A DNA stretch of 5,202 nt from Bacteroidota bacterium (GCA_028875955.1 JAGWTX010000203.1:1-5202); one strand, 5' to 3'. Positions 1 through 5,202 are shown, counted from the stretch's first letter. Notes: generated by a model not told the origin, from the letters alone. Numbers and translations: made by a program.

Positions 1-943
1 TCCAGGTCAGCTTGCCTTTTTGGGGCTGTTGCCGGACACCGCAGTCTGTTTTGGTACAAATGGTGCAGCTGAAGGGCATACAACCATCGGTATGCACAAA
101 CAATTCAATCGCATCTCCAAACTCCTGTTTGATAAGTTCTTCCAGCTGATCGATCTCAGAATGGGCTTCGTGAACATTCAGGTACCAGGGTACGGTCAAA
201 TGACAGTCGAAATGCAACAAGGCACCATACTTGATGATCCGGAGGTTATGCAGATCGATCCATTGGGTTCTGCGGTGCTCGTTCAATACCTGCAAGAACT
301 GGTTCAGTAATTGCATATCGGCCTCATCCATGATACCTGCCAGGGAACTCCGGATGATCCGGTAGCCATTGTAAATAACCAAGATACTCAAACCCAGCGC
401 AATCGCTTTATCCAGCCACTCAAGACCGGTTACCAGGATGACGATCAATCCGGCAATGATACCCAGGGTTGAATAGGTATCCACCTGAAGATGTTTGCCA
501 CTGGCCTGTAAGGCAAGGGATGTATTTTTTTTGCCGATACGCAGGCAAATCGTTCCTGCCAGGTAATTGATCACGGCGGTGATGCCGATCAGGTATAAAC
601 CAGTATCGAGTTTCTGCAGGGTGCTTTCCTGTACAAAGTTCAGGACAGTCTCATAAATGATCATGATACCCGCAGCCACGATCAGACCGCCCTCGATGGC
701 AGCCGATACGAATTCCGCTTTGCCATGGCCATAGGGGTGATCCATGTCCCGGGGTTTGGCAGCGATGTATAAACTGTATAAGCCAATGAATCCGGCCATC
801 ACATTCACAATACTTTCCAGGGCATCTGTGAGGATGGCGAGCGAATGCGTTAACTGGTAGGCGATGATCTTGCTAAGAAACAAGACCACACTCAGCGACG
901 TGATCCAAATTTGTACCCGGAAATTTTGTTTGGCTTGTGACAA
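1..943 (-). CDS. Cation diffusion facilitator (CDF) family metal exporter, C-terminus cut by window edge
   Basis: This is an inner-membrane divalent metal/proton antiporter of the CDF family. The 314 visible residues include hydrophobic helices at about 12-31, 36-61, 80-104, 115-134, 158-174 and 177-192, followed by a cytoplasmic ferredoxin-like domain from about 205. The TM2 region reads TDALESIVN (39-47), followed by the loop DHPYGHGKAEF (68-78), which is strongly CDF-like. TM5 has H151xxxD155, the usual half of the transport site. Aligned by eye, the TM2 pair is E43/N47 rather than the D/H-xxx-D of classic Zn or Fe exporters, so the metal cannot be named. The tail has four cysteines (C288, C293, C296, C301) after a His-Thr-Asp stretch, suggesting a metal-binding end. 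No in-frame ATG lies between the upstream stop at 992-994 and the conserved N-terminus. I chose the TTG at 943, which leaves 12 residues before TM1; ATT at 964 is an alternative. The family call is firm, the start is not. Confidence 0.9.
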   Translation of the reverse strand, partial: MSQAKQNFRVQIWITSLSVVLFLSKIIAYQLTHSLAILTDALESIVNVMAGFIGLYSLYIAAKPRDMDHPYGHGKAEFVSAAIEGGLIVAAGIMIIYETVLNFVQESTLQKLDTGLYLIGITAVINYLAGTICLRIGKKNTSLALQASGKHLQVDTYSTLGIIAGLIVILVTGLEWLDKAIALGLSILVIYNGYRIIRSSLAGIMDEADMQLLNQFLQVLNEHRRTQWIDLHNLRIIKYGALLHFDCHLTVPWYLNVHEAHSEIDQLEELIKQEFGDAIELFVHTDGCMPFSCTICTKTDCGVRQQPQKGKLTW

Positions 944-1190
944 ACGGGTTATTTTTTGTGTAATGATTGTCTGAAAGGCTGACGTCTGAATCTACTGCAA
1001 GACTAAACAAAATTTATCGAATAGGCGGTTGCCCTTTTTGAAAAACATTTCCTCATCTGATCAGGGATGCAGGCTGGATATACCCATATCTGGGTATTGG
1101 ATTGCTTGGTAAAACAAGCTTATTTCGTATCTCACAGACAAACAATGAAGTGTAAAGCCTGTTTATTTACCCGTATGCATCGTGTATGTA
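944..1190. promoter_or_regulatory. Divergent intergenic region between the CDF and acetyltransferase genes
   Basis: This non-coding spacer should hold the promoters of both flanking genes. On the minus strand, TAAATTTTG at 1016-1008 is close to the Bacteroidota -7 consensus TAnnTTTG but has one extra spacer base, and I see no clear -33 TTG. On the plus strand I find no good TAnnTTTG match before 1191. The spacer also contains the palindrome CTGATCAG (1057-1064), the longer inverted repeat at 1080-1097, and a small hairpin GCTTG/CAAGC (1104-1119). A 43-codon reading frame (1067-1198, plus) crosses it, but its coding status is doubtful. Confidence 0.5.
1080..1097. promoter_or_regulatory. Perfect 7+7 inverted repeat, candidate operator
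   Basis: The sequence ATACCCATATCTGGGTAT consists of two perfectly complementary 7-nt arms (ATACCCA / TGGGTAT) around a 4-nt centre. It lies 94 nt before the acetyltransferase start and about 136 nt upstream of the presumed CDF start. The size and symmetry suit a dimeric repressor or activator. That it controls either gene is inference, and no regulator gene is visible in the window. Confidence 0.4.
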
Positions 1191-1742
1191 ATGAATGAAA
1201 TGATATTCAGTGAACCAGCAATATTGACCGATTTATCAAGGTTGGATGAAATCGCAATGCTGCGATGTGTGGCCTGGGAAAACAGCCCTTTCCCGAATTC
1301 GATAAATTTCACAAAATATCCGAATGGATTTACGGATATACTGGATAAGGATAGCCTTCACTTTTTTTCAGTAAATCAACAGGATGAGATCATTGCGGCT
1401 GCCCGGTTAACCCGATTGGAAGACCTGACACAATTGCCCTATCCGAAAATATTTACTTCTTACCCTCTTTGGCCGGTTGAAAGGCCTTTTCTGTTTTATT
1501 CCAGGCTTGTGATTCATCCGGCTTATCGGAAAAAAGGCTTGAAAGAAAAACTTGATTCAATAAGGATCCGATATCAGTCAGATCATTCAATCCCTTTCTC
1601 CGTTGCAACAGCTACTGCTGGAAGAGTGGAAGAGTTGCGTCGGTATGGTTTCAGAAAAATTGCAACCGTTTCGAAAGAAATCGATCCTTTATTTCCCTTT
1701 GAACATGGGGAACTACTACTACTAAAAGAGATAAAATTATGA
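1191..1742 (+). CDS. GNAT-family N-acetyltransferase-like protein
   Basis: This 183-residue cytosolic protein has the GNAT fold pattern. A strand with EIIAAARLTRL (about 66-76) is followed by YSRLVIHPAYRKKGLKEKL (103-121), which corresponds to strand beta4, the V-x-P-x-[YF]-R turn and the acetyl-CoA-binding helix. The pyrophosphate loop is R113-K-K-G116-L-K118, so the last Gly/Ala of the usual R/Q-x-x-G-x-G/A is a lysine. A later YGF (152-154) matches the common GNAT segment before the final strands. The substrate cannot be told. I chose the ATG at 1191 over the in-frame GTG at 1182; ATG at 1200 would drop only three residues. The TGA overlaps the next gene's ATG (ATGA), indicating translational coupling. 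Its composition looks more AT-rich than its neighbours. An autoinducer-synthase-like or other acyl-CoA N-acyltransferase variant is possible. Confidence 0.75.
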   Translation: MNEMIFSEPAILTDLSRLDEIAMLRCVAWENSPFPNSINFTKYPNGFTDILDKDSLHFFSVNQQDEIIAAARLTRLEDLTQLPYPKIFTSYPLWPVERPFLFYSRLVIHPAYRKKGLKEKLDSIRIRYQSDHSIPFSVATATAGRVEELRRYGFRKIATVSKEIDPLFPFEHGELLLLKEIKL

Positions 1743-2038
1743 CCCTTACACTTGATGCCATCATATCGACACTTACTTTGGTGTCTACCCTTTCCTTAAA
1801 ACTGATCGGCTTCCCGAGTCAGATTCTCAAGGTCCGGAAAGCCGGACACCTCGAAGGCGTATCCGTTCTTTATTTCGGTTTGGGATTTATCACCTATTTT
1901 TTCTGGACGATACACGGGATCTTGCAAAAGGATGTCACTGTCATTGTCGGACAGGGAATAGGGGTCATCGCTTCCGGTGTATTATTGCTGGTTTTGCACC
2001 AAACGGCAAAAAATGCCAGTAAGAAACCAGGTGCTTGA
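1739..2038 (+). CDS. Small PQ-loop / SemiSWEET-like membrane protein
   Basis: This 99-residue protein has three predicted membrane helices (about 7-27, 43-61 and 66-87) and a basic tail, the size and topology of bacterial SemiSWEETs, which work as dimers to move small sugars. GFPSQILKVRKAGHLEGVS (24-42) aligns with the PQ-loop signature 'PQ-x-x-K-x-x-K-T-K-S-x-x-G-I-S', and WTIHGILQKD (56-65) matches the conserved W-x-x-Y-G-x-x-x-x-D. Two positions depart from the usual form. A Ser is inserted between Pro and Gln (P26-S27-Q28), and Gln72 sits where SemiSWEETs usually carry the substrate-contacting Asn. The 'GQ-x-x-G' in TM3 also recalls the related LAB_N (lipid-A synthase N-terminal) domain, so sugar transport is not assured. 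Its start overlaps the acetyltransferase stop by 4 bp, and it ends 4 bp from the convergent osmC-like gene. Confidence 0.72.
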   Translation: MTLTLDAIISTLTLVSTLSLKLIGFPSQILKVRKAGHLEGVSVLYFGLGFITYFFWTIHGILQKDVTVIVGQGIGVIASGVLLLVLHQTAKNASKKPGA

Positions 2039-2042
2039 TCCA

Positions 2043-2453
2043 TCAGATCAGTTCGATCGTATAGGTAATGTTGCAGTGTTTGGCCAGCATGGCAGAAACG
2101 CCACAGTATTTTTCCTGGGAAAGCGATACTGCCCTTTTTACTTTGGGGAGATCTTCCGCACTGGCATCGATCCGGTATACCATCTGGATCGATTTGAATA
2201 CTTTGGGATGTTCCTCCGTTTGTTCTGCTTCTGCCGTGATCTCCAGGCGGGTAAACGGGACTTTCATTTTTTTCAGCACTTCTACTACATCCATGCCGCT
2301 GCAGCCGCTGAGCGCACCCAACACCATTTTTTTGGGATTCATACCGCTTCCCAATCCGCCGCCTTCCACGGTGGTATCTATCCTTACGGTTTGTCCGGTA
2401 TCTGCTGTGGCATCAAAGGCAAGCGCCTCTACCCATTGGGTGGTTGTTTTCAT
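2043..2453 (-). CDS. OsmC/Ohr-family protein (putative thiol peroxidase)
   Basis: This 136-residue cytosolic protein belongs to the OsmC superfamily, whose studied members reduce organic or inorganic peroxides through two active-site cysteines. Both are present in typical settings: C51 in LGALSGCSGMDVVEVLKK (45-62) and C117 in EKYCGVSAML (114-123). The N-terminal segment with GGGLGSGMNPKKMVLGALSGC also fits the family, in which a glycine-rich turn and Pro precede the helix bearing the first Cys. An extra cysteine, C127, follows. The length is normal for the YhfA-like OsmC subgroup. Whether it reduces peroxides has to be shown, since many subgroup members are uncharacterised. The gene is convergent with the PQ-loop gene, with no room for a terminator between them, and lies downstream of sod on the same strand beyond the heptad inverted repeat. 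It has a candidate promoter of its own just upstream of its start. Confidence 0.9.
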   Translation of the reverse strand: MKTTTQWVEALAFDATADTGQTVRIDTTVEGGGLGSGMNPKKMVLGALSGCSGMDVVEVLKKMKVPFTRLEITAEAEQTEEHPKVFKSIQMVYRIDASAEDLPKVKRAVSLSQEKYCGVSAMLAKHCNITYTIELI

Positions 2454-2469
2454 CAGGTTTGATTAAGTC

Positions 2470-2531
2470 AAAAGTCAAAATTAAAAAGTCAGAACAATTT
2501 TTTGCATTTTGACTTTTTAATTTTGACTTTT
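2470..2531 (-). terminator. Possible transcription-terminating hairpin downstream of sod
   Basis: The 22-bp stem begins 8 nt after the sod TAA and would fold in the sod transcript. It is almost wholly A-U, and the 3' arm is itself U-rich, but no run of U follows the stem. It is thus not a classic GC-rich intrinsic terminator. It could instead protect the mRNA 3' end or terminate weakly. Since it is close to symmetric it would also fold in plus-strand RNA. Confidence 0.35.
2476..2483 (-). promoter_or_regulatory. Candidate -7 promoter element for the osmC-like gene
   Basis: Read on the minus strand, TAATTTTG exactly fits the Bacteroidota primary-sigma -7 consensus TAnnTTTG. It ends 23 nt before the ATG at 2453, which would leave a short leader. 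No TTG is seen at the usual -33 distance; the nearest (2497-2495) is only 11 nt away. The element lies inside one arm of the heptad inverted repeat, whose sequence generates the same word on the plus strand at 2518-2525. The match may therefore be a by-product of the repeat. Confidence 0.4.
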
Positions 2532-2539
2532 TATTTCAT

Positions 2540-3274
2540 TTAGGCCATTTGAAATCTTTTCGCTACAAAATCCCAGTTCACAATCGTCATCCAGTTCTTG
2601 ATATAGTCGGCTCTTTTATTCTGGTATTTCAGGTAATAGGCATGTTCCCAGACATCAATGCCCAGTAACGGAATGCCTTTGAGTTCACTGATATCCATCA
2701 GGGGATTGTCCTGGTTGGGGGTGGATCCGATAACCAGTTTTTTATCATTGTTCAGAACCAGCCAGGCCCATCCGCTTCCGAATCGGGTAGCACCTGCTTT
2801 GGAAAACTGGGTCGTGAATGCTTCCATCGATCCAAAACTTTCATCAATGGCTTTGGCAAGCGCACCTTCAGGTTTCGTGCTCATGCCGGGTTTCATGAAC
2901 TGCCAGAACAATTCATGGTTGTAATGACCGCCACCGTTGTTGCGCATCTTGGTGGAATATTTTGAAATAGTACCCAATACGGATTCCAGGCTGCTTGTTT
3001 GGGTATTTACATTTTCCGCTGCGCAGGCTTCTGCCAGGTTTTTTGCATAGGCACTGGCATGCTTGCTGTAATGGATCTCCATGGTCATGGCATCGATCAC
3101 CGGTTCCAGTGCTGTGTAACTATACGGTAAGGGTTGTTGCGTAAAGGCATTACCGGCTGTAACGGGGGAAGCATTTACCAGAGAAGGTAATACACTTAGC
3201 CCGATACCTGCGGCAACACCGGCTTTGCCAGTGGTTTTAAGGAACTCACGGCGTCCTGTGTTATGTGTTGACAT
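2540..3274 (-). CDS. sod: Fe/Mn-type superoxide dismutase with Tat signal peptide
   Basis: This enzyme converts superoxide to hydrogen peroxide and oxygen. The 244-residue product starts with a twin-arginine signal (GRREFLK, R8/R9, then a hydrophobic stretch at 18-33 and VNA/VTA cleavage options near 35-40), so it should be exported already folded. No lipobox is evident. The catalytic part from about 48 is full length. Metal ligands are H68 (MEIHYSKHASAY), H120 (GGGHYNHELFW), D207 and H211 (DVWEHAYYLKYQNKR), and Y76 matches the E. coli Tyr34. G116 and Q188 (TPNQDNPL) occupy the positions typical of Mn-type or cambialistic enzymes (E. coli Gly77 and Gln146), rather than the Gln69-type iron enzymes. 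Metal choice is inferred. It follows the LptF/G-type gene by 10 bp on the same strand, so an operon is likely, and it is followed by the heptad hairpin. Confidence 0.95.
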   Translation of the reverse strand: MSTHNTGRREFLKTTGKAGVAAGIGLSVLPSLVNASPVTAGNAFTQQPLPYSYTALEPVIDAMTMEIHYSKHASAYAKNLAEACAAENVNTQTSSLESVLGTISKYSTKMRNNGGGHYNHELFWQFMKPGMSTKPEGALAKAIDESFGSMEAFTTQFSKAGATRFGSGWAWLVLNNDKKLVIGSTPNQDNPLMDISELKGIPLLGIDVWEHAYYLKYQNKRADYIKNWMTIVNWDFVAKRFQMA

Positions 3275-3284
3275 AATTAAAAAT

Positions 3285-4727
3285 TTACAAAGATTTCTTA
3301 GAGAACCTGAAATTAGCCAAAAAAATCCGCAACTGTTTAAATGAGCGGTAATAGAACTCCTGATTAAACAATTGCGAGTCCCGCATTGCTTTGTATGTAA
3401 GAAAAACTCCGATAGGAATCAGTATAAAGGTAGACAACCACATGCCAAATAAAGGACTGGTCTGATTGGATTTTACAAATTTTTCACCGAATGTGTTAAA
3501 CAAATGAAAGACTACAAAGAAAATAATGGCAAACACCAACGGCGTGCCCAGTCCGCCTTTCCGGATGATCGAACCCAATGGCGCACCTATCAGAAACAAT
3601 ACCAGGCAGGCGATCGACAAGGTAAATTTCCTGTGCCATTCTATTTCGTGTAAACGAAGCTGTGTTTGCTTATCGGTGTAGTCATTGGCCAGTATGCTTA
3701 AATTTCCCTTAATACTGTTGATCTGGCTGATGGCAACATCTGCCAGGTTCTGTTGCAGTGAATCCGGGGCCAGTTGTGCAAAGGAACTTACTTTCCGGAT
3801 ACTGTCTTTCGGAATCACCGTCCAGCCCGTATCAATATAACGGGTGAAACGCAGATAAGGGGTGATCTCTCTTTCCGTTCTTTTCCGGTATAATTTGTCG
3901 GCATCGCTCAGTGAATCGATCGCACCATTCAATTGCCTTACACTCAGCATCTTCGGGTCATAGAAGGAGCTGTCACCCGATTTTGTCATCTGAAAACTTT
4001 TCAGGTCAAACACTTTTTTATATTCCCTGAATCCCATCCTTGTAAATTCCGTGTTGGTGGTACCTCTGGATCCTTTTTCTTCATAACGCCAGCCGTTCTT
4101 CAAAACAAATTCAAGGAATTTCTTGTCCTTGGTGATCCGCATGACACCGCTCTGGGCCATCAGGATATTGTCTTCCAGCCCGTTTTTCTTCTCAAAGATC
4201 ACCACATCATGGATGATGCTGTCGTTTTTTTCCTTTTTACCCAGTTTGATCACATACCCTTCGATCTTATCATAGAATACACCCTCCTTGATTTCCAGGG
4301 CAGGCTTTGAAACGATGATATCATATTTCAGGGCGGATAATTTTAACTGTGCGGCAGGTATGATATTGTTGGCAAACAAAAAGGCCAGTCCGCTGATGAG
4401 GATACTGATGACCAGCAAAGGACGCATAAAACGCAAAAGCGGGATACCTGCTGCTTTGATCGCCACCAGTTCGAAACTTTCACCCAGGTCCCCGAAAGTC
4501 ATGATGGATGAAAACAAAAGCGATAAGGGAAATGCAATCGGCACCCAGGAAAGGGTTACCAATCCCACCAGTTTCAAAATCGTCCAGAGATCCAGTCCCT
4601 TACCTACCAGGTCATCAATGTATAACCAGAAAAACTGCATGGTCAGTACAAACAATGATATGATAAAGGCAGCAATAAAAGGACCAATAAATGAACGGAT
4701 GATGAGTATATCAAGTTTTTTTATCAC
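3285..4727 (-). CDS. LptF/LptG-family (YjgP/YjgQ) LPS-export ABC transporter permease
   Basis: LptF and LptG form the inner-membrane half of the Lpt bridge and, with the LptB ATPase, extract LPS and pass it to LptC/LptA. The 480-residue protein has six membrane helices (about 10-35, 50-75, 102-120, 368-388, 394-415 and 428-446). A charged segment GDLGESFELVAIKAAG (79-94) fits the LptB coupling helix. A large periplasmic part at about 140-350 includes the beta-jellyroll. HRKFTLSIACLVLFLIGAPLG (365-385) is a strong family signature. It is over 100 residues longer than E. coli LptF/LptG. The excess is mostly a charged, helix-prone stretch at about 260-355 before TM4, as I recall for one of the two Bacteroidota paralogues. 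Which paralogue it is cannot be settled, so no symbol is given. The start is GTG with an AAAGGA just upstream. sod follows after 10 bp. Confidence 0.92.
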   Translation of the reverse strand: MIKKLDILIIRSFIGPFIAAFIISLFVLTMQFFWLYIDDLVGKGLDLWTILKLVGLVTLSWVPIAFPLSLLFSSIMTFGDLGESFELVAIKAAGIPLLRFMRPLLVISILISGLAFLFANNIIPAAQLKLSALKYDIIVSKPALEIKEGVFYDKIEGYVIKLGKKEKNDSIIHDVVIFEKKNGLEDNILMAQSGVMRITKDKKFLEFVLKNGWRYEEKGSRGTTNTEFTRMGFREYKKVFDLKSFQMTKSGDSSFYDPKMLSVRQLNGAIDSLSDADKLYRKRTEREITPYLRFTRYIDTGWTVIPKDSIRKVSSFAQLAPDSLQQNLADVAISQINSIKGNLSILANDYTDKQTQLRLHEIEWHRKFTLSIACLVLFLIGAPLGSIIRKGGLGTPLVFAIIFFVVFHLFNTFGEKFVKSNQTSPLFGMWLSTFILIPIGVFLTYKAMRDSQLFNQEFYYRSFKQLRIFLANFRFSKKSL

Positions 4728-4731
4728 TTTG

Positions 4732-4739
4732 TCCTTTCT
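4732..4739 (-). promoter_or_regulatory. Shine-Dalgarno-like site deciding the GTG start of the LptF/G-type gene
   Basis: On the minus strand AGAAAGGA lies 4 nt before GTG (4727-4725). No in-frame ATG occurs between this site and the divergent gene, and the protein from GTG begins MIKKLDILIIRSF, a normal family N-terminus. This is the only clear purine-rich ribosome site I see among the genes here. Confidence 0.5.
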
Positions 4740-4751
4740 TAATATTGTCTG

Positions 4752-5202
4752 ATGAGCCCTGCAAAAGTAACGCTTTCACCAAAGGAACTGGAATTGGTCC
4801 TCAACAGGGATTGGATTTTAACAAAGAATGACATTATCGGGAAAGTCTATGCCCTTTTTGGCGATCTCAGTGAAAAGTACCGCGAAAGGCTGTCACAACA
4901 CCCGCGATTACTCACAGATGATCCCGGATTTCGGAGTCCCAAAATAGCCAGGGGGGAACAATACAGGGGTCTGCCCTGGGTGATGCTGGATCATCCCCGT
5001 TTTTTTTCAGGGAAAGATCATTTTGCCATTCGCAGTTTATTCTGGTGGGGAAACGAGGGCAGCATAACCCTGCAGTTGGGAGGCTGTTTTCAGCAACAGT
5101 ATGCCCCGGTACTACAACAATATTTCAGTAATTCTGCCCATACCGAAAACAACCGGGGTCCCTGGTGGTTGGGAACGGGTACCGATCCCTGGGAACATCA
5201 TT
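4752..5202 (+). CDS. Conserved-looking protein of unknown function, C-terminus cut by window edge
   Basis: An open frame from ATG 4752 runs without a stop to the right edge, giving 150 residues. It begins MSPAKVTLSPKELELVLNRD and looks soluble: no signal peptide or membrane helix is visible. An N-terminal helical part (about 9-50) is followed by SPKIARGEQYRGLPWVMLDHPR (62-83). Next come an aromatic cluster FAIRSLFWWGNEGSITLQLGG (91-111) and another, RGPWWLGTGTDPWEHH (135-150). The alternating strands with GLPWVMLD and FFWWGN recall hypothetical proteins I have met only in Bacteroidota, but I know no function for them. It is divergent from the LptF/G-type gene with 24 bp between starts, so the two promoters must overlap coding sequence. 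Good codon structure, a plausible start and domain-like content support a real gene. Confidence 0.8.
   Translation, partial: MSPAKVTLSPKELELVLNRDWILTKNDIIGKVYALFGDLSEKYRERLSQHPRLLTDDPGFRSPKIARGEQYRGLPWVMLDHPRFFSGKDHFAIRSLFWWGNEGSITLQLGGCFQQQYAPVLQQYFSNSAHTENNRGPWWLGTGTDPWEHH
4762..4769 (-). promoter_or_regulatory. Candidate -7 promoter element for the LptF/G-type gene and sod
   Basis: TACTTTTG on the minus strand fits TAnnTTTG and ends 34 nt before the GTG start at 4727, leaving a leader of roughly 28 nt. No TTG is seen at the normal -33 spacing. The element lies within the first codons of the divergent gene at 4752, as expected when the spacer is only 24 bp. Confidence 0.4.

Larger units (their letters stand above)
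2467..2534. repeat. AT-rich inverted repeat made of 7-nt units
   Basis: Two perfectly complementary 22-nt arms (2470-2491 and 2510-2531) flank an 18-nt loop. Pairing can extend inward by a G-T wobble and two A-T pairs. Each arm is built in 7-nt register. GTCAAAA starts at 2467 and again at 2474, TTAAAAA at 2481 and GTCAGAA at 2488. On the right, TTTTGAC starts at 2507, TTTTTAA at 2514, TTTTGAC at 2521 and TTTTTAT at 2528. The element fills nearly the whole spacer between the sod stop and the osmC-like start. Similar GTCAAAA-rich intergenic stretches occur, as far as I recall, in other Bacteroidota genomes, so it may be one copy of a dispersed family. Confidence 0.85.

Noticed and set aside
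20..310. Open frame on the plus strand, 96 codons
   Set aside because: It is antisense to the C-terminal half of the CDF gene, which has clear family motifs; the product resembles no protein I know.
1104..1119. GCTTG/CAAGC hairpin as an intrinsic terminator or attenuator
   Set aside because: The stem is only 5 bp and no T-run follows it.
1182..1190. GTG at 1182 as start of the acetyltransferase
   Set aside because: An ATG follows three codons later at 1191 and suits the N-terminus better; neither has a ribosome site.
1977..2466. Two plus-strand open frames (1977-2462 and 2068-2466)
   Set aside because: Both lie opposite the osmC-like gene, whose two active-site Cys motifs are intact. Their products are low-complexity shadows.
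2467..2534. CRISPR array or IS terminal repeats
   Set aside because: Units are 7 nt with no spacers, and no transposase or cas gene is nearby.
2658..2924. Plus-strand open frame inside the sod region
   Set aside because: It is antisense to the SOD catalytic domain, with no recognisable domain or ribosome site.
3933..4310. Plus-strand open frame inside the permease region
   Set aside because: It is antisense to the periplasmic part of the LptF/G-type gene; the product is not protein-like.
4288..4752. Plus-strand 154-codon frame whose TGA overlaps the ATG at 4752
   Set aside because: The overlap looks like coupling, but the frame is exactly antisense to the N-terminal helices of the permease and has no family features.

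Overview
The window looks like ordinary chromosomal DNA from a member of the Bacteroidota, most likely near the Chitinophagaceae. This is inferred from protein style and base composition, not from a marker gene. Supporting points are the long (480-residue) LptF/LptG-type permease, AT-rich spacers with TAnnTTTG-like promoter elements, the general lack of Shine-Dalgarno sequences, and a CDF transporter with a Cys-rich tail of a kind I associate with this phylum. I see no tRNA, rRNA, CRISPR array, insertion sequence, phage gene or toxin-antitoxin pair.

Layout. Positions 1-943 (minus) hold a cation diffusion facilitator metal exporter whose C-terminus runs off the left edge. A 247-bp divergent spacer (944-1190) carries a perfect 7+7 inverted repeat that could be an operator. 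On the plus strand, a GNAT-type acetyltransferase (1191-1742) overlaps by 4 bp a small three-helix PQ-loop/SemiSWEET-like membrane protein (1739-2038). These two face an OsmC-family thiol peroxidase-like protein (2043-2453, minus) across 4 bp. An unusual AT-rich inverted repeat built from 7-nt units fills the next spacer (2467-2534). Beyond it, on the minus strand, lie a Tat-exported Fe/Mn superoxide dismutase (2540-3274) and, 10 bp upstream of that, an LptF/LptG-family LPS-export permease (3285-4727). A divergent gene of unknown function begins at 4752 and is cut by the right edge.

Functional reading. The lptF/G-like gene and sod are close enough to be co-transcribed, pairing outer-membrane LPS export with extracytoplasmic superoxide removal. 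OsmC, downstream on the same strand, adds peroxide handling, though a candidate promoter suggests separate transcription. The acetyltransferase and PQ-loop gene form a translationally coupled pair of unknown joint role. I do not see a clearly new multi-gene system. The most notable non-coding signal is the heptad inverted repeat. The most notable protein-level points are the atypical metal-site residues in the CDF protein and the altered PQ motif and binding-site residue in the SemiSWEET-like protein.
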